Assembly (NCBI GenBank): GCA_020720365.1
Contig: DYOU01000014.1
Span: 1 to 34,309, forward strand
DNA: 34,309 nucleotides
Direction of reading: 5' to 3'
Origin: Candidatus Elulimicrobium sp.
GTDB taxonomy: Bacteria; Omnitrophota; Gorgyraeia; Zapsychrales; Fredricksoniimonadaceae
Part shown: piece after piece, positions 1 through 9,703 of the stretch
Position numbering within the stretch: the first letter of the stretch is position 1
How the letters are laid out: each line of letters starts with the position of its first letter
Notes under the pieces: generated by a model
The model's input: the letters and a program-made list of their open reading frames with translations, nothing else
What the model was told of the DNA's origin: nothing
Databases searched by the model: none
Position numbers and translations under genes: made by a program

Positions 1-2
1 AT

Positions 3-46
3 TAGGACATTTTTGATTTGGTAGAACTAGGACATTTTCAATTTGG
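3..46. repeat. Two near-identical 19-bp direct repeats (taggacattttTGatttgg / taggacattttCAatttgg), period 25 bp; possible transposon-end sequence
   Basis: Read directly at 3-21 and 28-46, 17/19 identical; short spaced repeats like this occur at IS ends, but no transposase is in the window. Confidence 0.4.
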
Positions 47-70
47 CTGGACAAAAGCAATTCTTTCCTC

Positions 71-98
71 TTGACAGGAACGAGATATTCATTAAAAT
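71..98 (+). promoter_or_regulatory. Putative sigma70 promoter for rpmB
   Basis: TTGACA (71-76), 16-bp spacer, TAAAAT (93-98), ~44 bp upstream of rpmB ATG. Confidence 0.55.
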
Positions 99-141
99 CT
101 ATTTCTCGTTAAGAAACTATAAAATACTTAAGGAAGAAGTT

Positions 142-417
142 ATGGCTAAAGTTTGTGTTATTTCCGGTGCTAGACCCACTTCAGGGCGTAAATATAAAAG
201 ACGCGGTATGATCCGCCGCAAGGGCGGTGCCGGTTCCAAGATCGTAGGAAAGACATTGCGCGTGATTAAACCAAACCTTCAACGCGTCAAGATCGTTGAT
301 GGCAAGGGTACCGTCAAACGCGTGTGGGTCACAGCCCGCATGATTCGTGCCGGAAAAGTAAAAAAAGCCGGCAAAGCCTCTTTCCATCGCGCAACCGCAT
401 CCGCTAAAAAAGCTTAA
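142..417 (+). CDS. rpmB: 50S ribosomal protein L28
   Basis: MAKVCVISGARPTSGRKYKRRG...RVIKPNLQRVKI is L28-like; ATG at 142 preceded by aaggaag SD; the ORF-track start at 43 is an over-extension. Confidence 0.9.
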   Translation: MAKVCVISGARPTSGRKYKRRGMIRRKGGAGSKIVGKTLRVIKPNLQRVKIVDGKGTVKRVWVTARMIRAGKVKKAGKASFHRATASAKKA

Positions 418-445
418 TAAAACATAAAAATAATTGAGACAAAAG

Positions 446-506
446 TAATTGGGACACATTGACTTTTCTGAAGAAATCCAAAAGAAAAGTCAATGTGTCC
501 CAATTA
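446..506. terminator. Perfect 24-bp inverted repeat with 13-nt loop, T-rich flanks on both strands; likely bidirectional terminator, possibly of REP-like origin
   Basis: taattgggacacattgacttttct (446-469) is the exact reverse complement of 483-506; followed by ttttaattattttt; lies between convergent rpmB and recJ. Confidence 0.75.
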
Positions 507-519
507 TTTTTAATTATTT

Positions 520-2205
520 TTATTTGGCAGGACGTAAGTCTTTAAGCATAAGCTGAACTTGTGGGGCCTTATTCCAATCATCAATACCTAATGTATACGC
601 AATATCAACCGCCTGACCCATGCCAAGATCCGGAAAATCCGCACCCATCCCAAAACCAACAACAGACAATGAAACGCGTCCATCCGTCACCCATAATTTA
701 AGCGTGCCCTTACCCATAACCTGAGGGCGTGCCTTGATCATTAAACGCCGCGTCGCAAAAACCGGTAATGGATTGCCCTCTCCATATGGAGCCAAAGAAT
801 CAATCGTCTTAACCAAATCCATCGTTGTCTGCGACAATGAAAGCTCCGCATCTATTTCCAAAACAGGTACCAGATCCTGGTCATCGGGCCGTTCTTTAGC
901 AAACGCATTCACCCTGGCACGAAACTCAACGATCATCTCTGCTCGTAAACGAACACCTGCCGCCCTCTGATGCCCCCCAAAACTTTCCAGAATATCTGCA
1001 CAATGTGCAAATGCCTCATTCAAAAAGAAACCGGCTACCGAACGTCCGGAACCAACAGCCATCCCATCTTGAACTGATATCACTACGGCTGGACGATTGA
1101 ATTTCTCTGTTATCCTGGATGCCGCAATACCCAAAACTCCTTTATGCCAGCCTTCTTTATAAACAACAATGACCAGCTCATCGGCATAAGCCGTATCTGT
1201 ATTAATGATCGCCATTGCCTCTTCTACCAGGACTGCTTGCAAACGCTGGCGGTCACGATTATACGATTCCAATGTCTGCGCTAACGCCATGGCATTATCT
1301 ATATCTTCCGACAACAAAAGATCCAGGGATGTAGTCGCTGTGCCCATACGCCCTGCCGCATTCAATCTGGGGCCAAGTCCAAACCCAACTGAGAACGGCG
1401 TCATTGCTTTCCCGGTCAGACGAGCAATATCCATCAGGGCACAAAGGCCAGGTTTAGTTGTCCTGGAAAGAACCGGCAGCCCCGCACTCACAATGATCCG
1501 ATTCTCTCCAGTTAAAGCCACCACATCCGCAATCGTCCCCAGAGTAATAAGATCCAAATCTTCTACCGGAAAATCTCCCGTTACTGCTTGCACAAACTTG
1601 GCGGCTACTCCCACTCCCGCAAGCTGCGGACAAAGATACTTACAGTCTGGACGCTTTGGATCCACAACGGCCACAGCCTTTGGAATACGCCCGCCTTCCG
1701 GTTCATGATGATCCAAAATGATCAGATCGATCCCCTCTGTTTTCAAGGCTTCTGCTTCATCAAAAGCCGTTATCCCGCAATCAACTGTTATGATCAACGA
1801 CACGTCCTCGGATCTGGCTAACGGAATAACTTCAACATTAAGACCATACCCCTCGTCCATACGATGAGGGATATACGTCAGCGCCCGAATCCCCAACTTG
1901 CGCAGCAGGCGATAGACAACAGCCGTTGCTGTAACCCCATCCACATCGTAATCACCAAAAACAAGCACCTTCTCCCCGCGTTCATGCGCCATACGTAACC
2001 GAGCCACCGCCAGATCCATATCTTTCAACAAGAATGGATCCAACAGACATTCAAGGGACGGGGTCAGAAAAGTCCTGGCTTCAGCCGCATCCAGAACCAT
2101 CCGATTAATCAATAGCTGTGCCACAATAGGATGAACTGACAGTTCGCCTACAAGGAAAGCCTGACGTTCCGGGTCGGGCTTCTTAAGGCGCCATTTTTTA
2201 CGCAT
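520..2205 (-). CDS. recJ: Single-stranded-DNA-specific exonuclease RecJ
   Basis: DHH motifs (FGDYDVDGVTATA, ILDHHEP), GSGRS, GGHQRAAG; 561 aa. Confidence 0.93.
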   Translation of the reverse strand: MRKKWRLKKPDPERQAFLVGELSVHPIVAQLLINRMVLDAAEARTFLTPSLECLLDPFLLKDMDLAVARLRMAHERGEKVLVFGDYDVDGVTATAVVYRLLRKLGIRALTYIPHRMDEGYGLNVEVIPLARSEDVSLIITVDCGITAFDEAEALKTEGIDLIILDHHEPEGGRIPKAVAVVDPKRPDCKYLCPQLAGVGVAAKFVQAVTGDFPVEDLDLITLGTIADVVALTGENRIIVSAGLPVLSRTTKPGLCALMDIARLTGKAMTPFSVGFGLGPRLNAAGRMGTATTSLDLLLSEDIDNAMALAQTLESYNRDRQRLQAVLVEEAMAIINTDTAYADELVIVVYKEGWHKGVLGIAASRITEKFNRPAVVISVQDGMAVGSGRSVAGFFLNEAFAHCADILESFGGHQRAAGVRLRAEMIVEFRARVNAFAKERPDDQDLVPVLEIDAELSLSQTTMDLVKTIDSLAPYGEGNPLPVFATRRLMIKARPQVMGKGTLKLWVTDGRVSLSVVGFGMGADFPDLGMGQAVDIAYTLGIDDWNKAPQVQLMLKDLRPAK

Positions 2206-2206
2206 A

Positions 2207-3880
2207 TCACATTTTCTCTGGAGAAGTAATCCCTAGGATGGCAAGGCCATTCGACAAAACAATTCGCGCGGCATCAACAAGAGCTAACCGTTCAGCAGAA
2301 AGCTCCCGATCTTCATCAATAACACGGCACTGGTCATAAAATTTATGAAAAGCCGCTGCCAATTCCTGCATATACCGGGGAAGCGCCGCCGGATCCAGCT
2401 GTCCCGCGCAAAAATCCAGCACGTCCGGAAACTGAAGCAGCTTACTAATAAGATCGATCTCTACCCTTTCCTTTAAACGAACAAAAGGCGCCTCTGAAGG
2501 AACCAATGAGGCGTCTTCTTTTGCTTTCCTCAAAATACTGCACACTCTGGCATGCGCATACTGAATATAAAAGACCGGATTCTCCGGGGCCTGTTTCTTG
2601 GCCAGATCAATATCAAATTCCAATTGTTGATTCACCTGACGCATCAACATAAAATAACGCCCGGCATCCGTTCCTACCTCCTGAACAACTTCTCGCAGGC
2701 TGATAAACTCTCCGGCCCGAGTTGACATCCGAAGCTGTTTTCCTTCACGAAAAATCGTTGCCAATTGAATAATAAGCCCTTCCAATGCTTTGGCATCTTT
2801 CCCCAACGCCTGCGCTGCTGCCTTTATACGAGGGATATAGCCATGATGATCCGGACCAAGAATATCCACCAGAAGGTCAAAGCCGCGATCATATTTGTAC
2901 TTATGATAAACGATATCCGGCGCAAGATAGGTATAGAACCCATCCGACTTCTTGACTACCCGATCCTTATCATCTCCAAACATCGTTGACGCAAACCACA
3001 AGGCGCCGTCCTTTTCATAAATAAAACCTTTGGCTTTTAAATCATTCAGGGTCGCCGCGATATTCTCCGTCGTCGAAATCCTGGACTCAAAGGACCAATT
3101 ATCAAACTTTACCCGAAAAAGACGAAGATCCTCACGGATCACATCCATGAGATAATTCTTTGAAAACTCACAATACTCTTCTAATGAAACAGCATTCGCC
3201 GCATTCAGATCCTCCAGGCCGCGTTCCTTAACAAAGATCCCGGCCATATCACTGATATAAACACCCTGATAACAATCCTCAGGATAAATGATCGTTTCAC
3301 CCAATTGTTCTTTTGTACGTAGCTGAACCGAGAGGCCTAATGTTCTGATCTGATTGCCGCCATCGTTCACATAAAACTCACGCTGGGCATGATGCCCTGT
3401 TGCATTCAACACATTCACCAGAACATCCCCAACAGCCGCCTGACGCGCATGCGCTACCGTTAAAGGACCCGTCGGATTCGCCGAAACGAATTCCACCAGA
3501 ACTTTCTTCCCTTTCCCCAAAGCCGTACGTCCATAAGAGGCCCCCTGTGACAAAACACTTCCAAGCTCATCACAATAAACCTCTGGGGTCAGACGGAAAT
3601 TCAAGAACCCTGGTTTGACGACTTCAACAGAAATGATCTTATCCCGGATCAATGATTGCTGCACCCGGATATTAAACGCACCCCTTATATCTTCCGCTAA
3701 TCCAAAAGGATTACGCCGAAGGCTTTTAGCAAGCAATAAAGCAATATTACACGCCAGATCACCATGCTCTTTTAAAGCCGGCGCTTCCAGCTGCACGTCT
3801 ACCGTTGAGGAATCTCCACCGATATCCCCTGCACTCGAACGGATCAATACCTGAATTTCTTGCTTTAACTGCGGTAACAT
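2207..3880 (-). CDS. argS: Arginyl-tRNA synthetase
   Basis: FVSANPTGPLTVAHARQAAVGD, RMSTRAGEF, DALR anticodon-binding C-terminus; likely start MLPQLKQEI at 3880 rather than 3919. Confidence 0.93.
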   Translation of the reverse strand: MLPQLKQEIQVLIRSSAGDIGGDSSTVDVQLEAPALKEHGDLACNIALLLAKSLRRNPFGLAEDIRGAFNIRVQQSLIRDKIISVEVVKPGFLNFRLTPEVYCDELGSVLSQGASYGRTALGKGKKVLVEFVSANPTGPLTVAHARQAAVGDVLVNVLNATGHHAQREFYVNDGGNQIRTLGLSVQLRTKEQLGETIIYPEDCYQGVYISDMAGIFVKERGLEDLNAANAVSLEEYCEFSKNYLMDVIREDLRLFRVKFDNWSFESRISTTENIAATLNDLKAKGFIYEKDGALWFASTMFGDDKDRVVKKSDGFYTYLAPDIVYHKYKYDRGFDLLVDILGPDHHGYIPRIKAAAQALGKDAKALEGLIIQLATIFREGKQLRMSTRAGEFISLREVVQEVGTDAGRYFMLMRQVNQQLEFDIDLAKKQAPENPVFYIQYAHARVCSILRKAKEDASLVPSEAPFVRLKERVEIDLISKLLQFPDVLDFCAGQLDPAALPRYMQELAAAFHKFYDQCRVIDEDRELSAERLALVDAARIVLSNGLAILGITSPEKM

Positions 3881-3884
3881 CGCT

Positions 3885-4319
3885 TTACTTATTATTCCAC
3901 TCAACCTGCTTGGCTTCACACCAAAGATGATCTAAAGCGTAGAATTCACGCGACTCGCCCTCAAATATATGAACAACAACATCGCCCATATCCAGCAGCA
4001 TCCAGGCGCCACTAGCCATGCCAGCATCCCCTGACGGCGAAGGAAAGGCCTGCCCGCCCAAAACAAACCCCTTGGAACGGGAAATACTATCCTCTCCCTG
4101 CTTCATCTTGACCTTGATCCCAAGATCTGCCAGACCATCTTCAACCCCGTCCGCGATAGCTTTCACATGACGAGAAATTGAACCTGAACATATAACAAAA
4201 TAATCACAAAAATTCGCGACTCCGCCCATATCCAAAATAACAACATTTTCTGCTTTCTTATCAAAGGCAAAATTTGCCGCTTTCTTAGCTACTTCTAATG
4301 ACGATAATAAACGTGCGAT
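3885..4319 (-). CDS. rsfS: Ribosome silencing factor RsfS/Iojap; N-terminus extended past the TTG-start ORF, start codon non-canonical or unresolved
   Basis: Frame upstream of the called ORF encodes IARLLSSLEVAKKAANFAFDKKAENVVILDMGG..., the conserved RsfS N-terminus; core CDYFVICSGSISRHVKAIADGVED; no ATG/GTG/TTG in frame between upstream TGA and the internal TTG; ATC at 4317-4319 has GAAAGG 8 nt upstream. Confidence 0.8.
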   Translation of the reverse strand: MARLLSSLEVAKKAANFAFDKKAENVVILDMGGVANFCDYFVICSGSISRHVKAIADGVEDGLADLGIKVKMKQGEDSISRSKGFVLGGQAFPSPSGDAGMASGAWMLLDMGDVVVHIFEGESREFYALDHLWCEAKQVEWNNK

Positions 4320-4342
4320 AAAAACAACCTTTCAAAAATACG

Positions 4343-4366
4343 CCCTTCCACAAAAGAGTGGCAGGG
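4343..4366 (-). promoter_or_regulatory. Hairpin in the rsfS leader (CCC-CCAC/GTGG-GGG) followed by a short T run
   Basis: Minus strand CCCTGCCACtcttttGTGGAAGGGcgtATTTTTG. Confidence 0.4.
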
Positions 4367-4375
4367 GATCCTGAC

Positions 4376-4546
4376 TTATTTCTTCAACTTGGCGGCCTGA
4401 TCCTTACCAAGCACGCGCCAGCATTCATGTTCACCAACAGGAGATTTCACAACGGCGAAAAAACGACCACTCTTTTCTTCAACACGATACGCGGCAGAAT
4501 CAAATTTCTTCTTGGACTTTACATCATAGAATGACAAACTTTCCAT
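4376..4546 (-). CDS. 56-aa small basic protein, unknown function
   Basis: MESLSFYDVKSKKKFDSAAYRVEEKSGRFFAVVKSPVGEHECWRVLGKDQAAKLKK*; strong SD AAGGAGG; below the 60-aa cutoff of the ORF track. Confidence 0.75.
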   Translation of the reverse strand: MESLSFYDVKSKKKFDSAAYRVEEKSGRFFAVVKSPVGEHECWRVLGKDQAAKLKK

Positions 4547-4580
4547 ACATCCTCCTTAAAATTATAAAAATGTTAAATAG

Positions 4581-4609
4581 AGTGTATCCATCTTTATACA
4601 CACTGTCAA
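4581..4609 (-). promoter_or_regulatory. Putative sigma70 promoter for the 56-aa ORF-rsfS-argS-recJ run
   Basis: Minus strand TTGACA (4604-4609), 17-bp spacer, TACACT (4581-4586). Confidence 0.55.
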
Positions 4610-4625
4610 TCTCAAAACCAGAAGT

Positions 4626-5891
4626 TCATTCTATAAGCGCCCGTAAAGCTGCTTCCTGATCCTCCTTGAGAGCTCCAACGACAGATAAATTCAATCGACG
4701 TTCTTTTAGTATATCCCCGGCCACACGCTGAATATCATCAGGAGTCAGGGCATTAACCCTATATACGACTTCACCTAAAGTCCTTATACGGTCACGCTCG
4801 ATCATGGATTCTCCGATCCACATCATATGCTCCATGGTATCTTCCAGTCCTAGCACAAACTGACCAAGAAAATATTCCCGCGCGCGAATGAATTCATCTT
4901 CCTTGATCGCTCCGCGCTTAAGGTGACGCAATACTTTTAACACCAGCTCAACCGCTTCAACCAGTTTTTTATTATCCACACCAGCCTTTACCATAAAAAG
5001 ACCGGTATCATCATAGCTTTTTACACTACTATAGATAGAATACGCCAAACCACGTTTTTCTCGCACTTCATCAAACAAACGGCTCGACATATTACCACCC
5101 AACAGAATATTTAATATCGCCAAAGCATAAATATCCTGATGATCTGCTTTTAAAGCCGGAAACCCAAGAGCCACATGCATCTGCTCGGTCTGCTTACGGT
5201 GAAACTTTATCCGGGGCTTTGTTTGGGCACCTTTAAAAGGCACCGCCAACGGACGCTCGGTAGAACGGAAATTTCCCAATTTATCACCCAAATAAGCCAC
5301 CGCCTCATCATGCACAAAATTACCGCAAAGAGAAATAACTACATTATCCGGCGCATAATACTGGCGATGAAATTTTCTCAACCCTGCCTGTGACATATCC
5401 CCGACTGTTGCTGCAGAACCTGCCAGGCTTTGCCCCAAAGGATGATCTGGCCATACCAAGGCGTCCAAAAGTTCAAGAACATAATATTGAGGAAGATCTT
5501 TATACATCTTGATCTCTTCCAGAATAATCGACCGCTCACGTTCCAGGTCATTCTTCTGAATAAGCGGGAAAAAAACCATATCCGACAGAATATCCAGAGT
5601 CGTTTCAAAATGTTTAGCGGGAACTTTCGCATAATAACAAGTCTGCTCTTCTCCCGTAAAGGCATTCAGTGTTCCACCAACACCTTCAATCGACGCTTTA
5701 ATATTATTACAGGAATATTTAAGGCTGCCTCGAAAAAGAACATGTTCAAGAAAATGTGCCGCGCCCTTAATAGACTCGTCCTCAAAACGTCCACCCACAC
5801 CAGCCCAAATACCAATGGCAACGCTCTCGCGGCCTTTCAGTTCATTGGATATCACACGCAAGTTATTCGACAGGATCGACTTTTTATACAT
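4626..5891 (-). CDS. M16 family zinc metallopeptidase (PqqL/MPP-like)
   Basis: HFLEH zinc motif, downstream LERERSIILEEIKMYKD, RLFDEVREKRGLAYSIYS. Confidence 0.92.
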   Translation of the reverse strand: MYKKSILSNNLRVISNELKGRESVAIGIWAGVGGRFEDESIKGAAHFLEHVLFRGSLKYSCNNIKASIEGVGGTLNAFTGEEQTCYYAKVPAKHFETTLDILSDMVFFPLIQKNDLERERSIILEEIKMYKDLPQYYVLELLDALVWPDHPLGQSLAGSAATVGDMSQAGLRKFHRQYYAPDNVVISLCGNFVHDEAVAYLGDKLGNFRSTERPLAVPFKGAQTKPRIKFHRKQTEQMHVALGFPALKADHQDIYALAILNILLGGNMSSRLFDEVREKRGLAYSIYSSVKSYDDTGLFMVKAGVDNKKLVEAVELVLKVLRHLKRGAIKEDEFIRAREYFLGQFVLGLEDTMEHMMWIGESMIERDRIRTLGEVVYRVNALTPDDIQRVAGDILKERRLNLSVVGALKEDQEAALRALIE

Positions 5892-5894
5892 ACC

Positions 5895-6686
5895 TTATAA
5901 TACCGATGCCAGACGACCGACGAATTTCGCCACGGCTGACGGCATATCCTTAGATCCCGAGTTCTTTTCGATCTCTTTAATGATCGCACTGCCTACTATA
6001 ACGCCATCTGAGAAGGCCGCTACATCTCGCACCTGCTCTGGAGTAGAAATCCCAAAACCAACACAAACAGGAACACGGGTCATCTCTCGTGCTTTATTAA
6101 CATGCCGGGCAATATCGGTCGGCAATGCAATACGCGCGCCCGTAACCCCTGCAACCGCAACAAAATAAATAAACCCGCTGGCCGCCTTCACAATACCGGC
6201 CATGCGTTCGTTAGACGTTGTTGATGAAAGAAAGAAAACTAAGGACAAGTCATTCTTCTGCGCAGCCTTACGCAGACCTCCTGCCTCTTCAACCGGCAGA
6301 TCAGGAATGATCAATCCATCCACCCCTGCGGCTTTGGCCGCATGCACAAAATCTGTATCCCCCAAAAAACACACCGGATTGTAATATGTCATTAACGCGA
6401 TCGGGACCTGCGATACCCTCCGGATCCGGCGCACTAGGCTCAATATCTTTTTGGGTGTTGTCCCACGCTGAAGAGAACGAAATGAAGCCGCCTGGATGGT
6501 TGCCCCGTCAGCCATAGGGTCAGAGAACGGCACTCCTAATTCAATAATATCCGCTCCTGACTTTTCCATCTCTACAACAAGCTTTTCTGTCGCCTCCAAA
6601 GACGGATCTCCTGCCGTAATAAAAGCAATGAACGCCTTCTTTTGCCTCTTTCGAAGCTCAATAAACTTTTGATCAATCCTATTCAC
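5895..6686 (-). CDS. trpA: Tryptophan synthase alpha subunit
   Basis: [43 protein letters not shown]. Confidence 0.95.
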   Translation of the reverse strand: MNRIDQKFIELRKRQKKAFIAFITAGDPSLEATEKLVVEMEKSGADIIELGVPFSDPMADGATIQAASFRSLQRGTTPKKILSLVRRIRRVSQVPIALMTYYNPVCFLGDTDFVHAAKAAGVDGLIIPDLPVEEAGGLRKAAQKNDLSLVFFLSSTTSNERMAGIVKAASGFIYFVAVAGVTGARIALPTDIARHVNKAREMTRVPVCVGFGISTPEQVRDVAAFSDGVIVGSAIIKEIEKNSGSKDMPSAVAKFVGRLASVL

Positions 6687-7866
6687 CGTTCAAAACCTCA
6701 GCAATAGTGCCCATATCCTTGTCACCCCGGCCGGAAAGACAAACAATAACAGTTTTTAACCCTTTCACCCGGCGTGCCAACTTAGGCAAATAGGCCACAG
6801 CATGCGAAGACTCCAACGCCGGAATGATCCCTTCTATCTGCGAAAGAGCTTTCAACGCGTCTATAGCTTCTTTATCTGTAATCCCCACATATTCTGCAAC
6901 CCCGATCTGACTGAAATAGGAATGCTCCGGACCAACCCCTGGATAATCCAAACCAGCCGCAACAGAATGAGCATTCGTCACCTGGCCATTCTTATCCTGT
7001 AAAAGATAACTCTTGCACCCGTGAAGGACCCCTGGCCGCCCCGCGCAAATCGCCGCTGAATGAGCGCCTGAATGGATCCCATGGCCTGCCGCCTCAACCC
7101 CGATAATATGTACTCCCTTATCCTTATGAAACGGATAAAACAGGCCCATCGCATTTGACCCTCCACCCACACACGCCACCAAATAATCCGGCAACCGTTT
7201 TTCTTTACGCCAAAATTGCCGGCGAGCTTCAATTCCGATCACCGACTGCAGTTCACGAACCATATAAGGATAAGGATGAGGACCCGCTACTGTCCCGATC
7301 AAATAATACGTATCTTTTACATTAGTGACCCAATCACGGATCGCCTCGTTCATTGCATCTTTTAATGTTTTCGAACCACTCTCAACAGAAACAACCTCTG
7401 CACCCATTAACTTCATCCGCACAACATTCATAGCCTGGCGCTTGATATCCTCCGACCCCATATACACAACACACTTCAACCCGAATAGCGCGCATACCGT
7501 CGCCGTTGCCACGCCATGCTGACCTGCTCCGGTTTCTGCAATGATCCGCCGCTTTCCCATCCTCCGCGCCACCAGGATCTGCCCAAGAGTATTATTCACT
7601 TTATGAGCACCTGTATGCAGCAGATCTTCCCGTTTTAAATACACTTTCAACGTTTTAAGCTGCCGGCTTAAACGTTCGGCATAATACAGCCTGGTCGGCC
7701 GTCCCGCATATTCTTCGAGATAAAACCTGAACTCTTTCTTAAAAGCGGGATCTTTCCAACAAGCTGCAAATTCTTTTTCAAGATCAAATAAAAGCCCCCT
7801 TAACGTCTCCGGAACATAACACCCGCCAAACTCTCCAAAATGTCCATTCTTGTCCGGCATGTTCAT
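6679..7866 (-). CDS. trpB: Tryptophan synthase beta subunit
   Basis: [40 protein letters not shown]; overlaps trpA. Confidence 0.96.
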   Translation of the reverse strand: MNMPDKNGHFGEFGGCYVPETLRGLLFDLEKEFAACWKDPAFKKEFRFYLEEYAGRPTRLYYAERLSRQLKTLKVYLKREDLLHTGAHKVNNTLGQILVARRMGKRRIIAETGAGQHGVATATVCALFGLKCVVYMGSEDIKRQAMNVVRMKLMGAEVVSVESGSKTLKDAMNEAIRDWVTNVKDTYYLIGTVAGPHPYPYMVRELQSVIGIEARRQFWRKEKRLPDYLVACVGGGSNAMGLFYPFHKDKGVHIIGVEAAGHGIHSGAHSAAICAGRPGVLHGCKSYLLQDKNGQVTNAHSVAAGLDYPGVGPEHSYFSQIGVAEYVGITDKEAIDALKALSQIEGIIPALESSHAVAYLPKLARRVKGLKTVIVCLSGRGDKDMGTIAEVLNGE

Positions 7867-8567
7867 TGGGCCTCGTATCCGGTCATAACCATTACAGTAT
7901 TCGATAGCCCCAGAGAACCAACAATGCGCAATGGCAGTTTCTCTGGGCCTTGATCAAACCAAATTGTATATTTCGCCGGAACGCTTCTGAAAAGAACCGA
8001 CCGGTACGATTTTCCCGCCGCCTTAAAATTCACCTCTGAAACACCTTCCATCTTCACATTAAGCGTTGTAAGATTCAGATCAAAGAATTTCCCGACCTGA
8101 ATATTTTCACGCAAGCGCGTCCGATAAAGAAATCCATAAATATTATCAACCGCGCCCTTTTTGCTGATATCCTGAACTGTCGTCTTGCCGCCAGCTGTTT
8201 TAGTAATTCGAATAAGCCCATCCTTAAGAAAATATTCTTCCATAATATTCTCTTTATTCCCGAAAATATTCAGATCTCTCAACACTCTAACCGGCTGAAA
8301 ACTTTCAGGATCCACATAGATCCGTTCTTCGTCAAAAAAATTAAACCCTTTAGCCGTAAAGACGATCAAAGAATATTTTTTACCTTCCAGGTATGCCTCT
8401 CCCTTAAACTGCAGGACCGCGTCACCCGCTTTTACTCCCAGCTGCTTCACTGAATAATAGATCTTCTCACCAGGAAGGAAAGGAACAGTCTCTGCCATAA
8501 GGGAAGATGTCGGCAAGCTGACAGCCGCTGTCAATAACACAAAAAAAAGAAACTTACATTCGATCAT
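7863..8567 (-). CDS. DUF3108-type exported protein
   Basis: N-terminal signal-like segment; [28 protein letters not shown] fits the DUF3108 pattern. Confidence 0.7.
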   Translation of the reverse strand: MIECKFLFFVLLTAAVSLPTSSLMAETVPFLPGEKIYYSVKQLGVKAGDAVLQFKGEAYLEGKKYSLIVFTAKGFNFFDEERIYVDPESFQPVRVLRDLNIFGNKENIMEEYFLKDGLIRITKTAGGKTTVQDISKKGAVDNIYGFLYRTRLRENIQVGKFFDLNLTTLNVKMEGVSEVNFKAAGKSYRSVLFRSVPAKYTIWFDQGPEKLPLRIVGSLGLSNTVMVMTGYEAQ

Positions 8568-9696
8568 AATGTTTTATAAACTCCTCAAGAACCTTTGTTC
8601 CATTGTAAAGTGTCTTGATCTCCGCGTATTCATCATTCGCATGCAGCGTACCGCTCTTTCCAAAACCTGTGGCAAAGGCCGCAATATTATAATGCTGAAA
8701 AAAAGAAATAACCGTTGCTCCGTCAGAACCTTTCAGCCGCGGAATTACACCGATTTTCTTGGCTGAAGCTAGAAAAGCTTTAACATATGCATTCTCGGCA
8801 CTGATCTCAAACGGCAGCTGAAGATCCTCAACCTCAAGCTTATATTTTCTTGTCACACTGGCCACGATCTTTTTAACCGTCCGGACAATCTCTTTCGGAT
8901 CCATTCCAGGCATATACCTTAAATCAACCGTAAACTCACAAAAATCCGCAACCATATTCACCTTATCACCGCCGGTGATCGTCCCGATATTCACCGTCGG
9001 ATGATTTAACAGTGCATGTGGGCTGAACTTAAACCGATGAGCTTTCAAAAGCCGGATGATCTCGGCTGCCTGCTCAATGGCATTGACCCCTCTCCAATTC
9101 GTCGCCCCATGGGCTTTCCGCCCAAACACACAAATACGTGAATGAAAAAGGCCTTTTTGAGCAATAACCGTATCATAATCCACTGAATCAAGGACTAAAG
9201 CCAGCCTTGGACGCAGCACACCTTTTATAAGAAGCGGCTTGATCCCCATGTGACTGCCCGTCTCTTCATCAGCGGTTGCAGCCAGAACAACGTCTCTTTC
9301 AGGGCGATAACCATCCTCTATCAACGACCGCATAGCTTCCATCGCACATGCCAAATTGCCTTTATCATCCGAAGCCCCGCGGCCATAAATCCGGCCATTC
9401 ACCACATCCCTGCCAAAAGGACTGAACTTCCACCCCTTACCGATCGGCACAACATCCGTATGCGGCGTTAATAAAAGAGCCTCACGCGCCGCCTTCTTGC
9501 GCGGTAGAGACCCCTTTAAAGTCATGATAAGATTCGGCCGATCCTTCTGATACATCACCTCCTTCATATCCAATCCCAAAGGCTTCATGTCCTTTATAAT
9601 AAAATCACATATAGCCTTCTCGTACCCAGGAGGATTTTGAGAATCGATCGATAATACTTTTTGTGTCAATTGAATAAGACGTTCTTTATTGACCAT
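8554..9696 (-). CDS. M20 family metallopeptidase (ArgE/DapE/ACY1-like)
   Basis: LLTPHTDVVPIGKGWKFSPFG, GRIYGRGASDDKGN, ATADEETGS. Confidence 0.9.
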   Translation of the reverse strand: MVNKERLIQLTQKVLSIDSQNPPGYEKAICDFIIKDMKPLGLDMKEVMYQKDRPNLIMTLKGSLPRKKAAREALLLTPHTDVVPIGKGWKFSPFGRDVVNGRIYGRGASDDKGNLACAMEAMRSLIEDGYRPERDVVLAATADEETGSHMGIKPLLIKGVLRPRLALVLDSVDYDTVIAQKGLFHSRICVFGRKAHGATNWRGVNAIEQAAEIIRLLKAHRFKFSPHALLNHPTVNIGTITGGDKVNMVADFCEFTVDLRYMPGMDPKEIVRTVKKIVASVTRKYKLEVEDLQLPFEISAENAYVKAFLASAKKIGVIPRLKGSDGATVISFFQHYNIAAFATGFGKSGTLHANDEYAEIKTLYNGTKVLEEFIKHYDRM

Positions 9697-9703
9697 AAAA
9701 CCC

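Noticed and set aside
79-110. 7-bp inverted repeat aacgaga...tctcgtt in the rpmB promoter/leader as an operator
   Set aside because: It is short and could be chance; not enough support without conservation data.
43-141. N-terminal extension of rpmB (MAGQKQFFPLDRNEIF...)
   Set aside because: It overlaps the promoter; L28 homology and a good SD begin at ATG 142.
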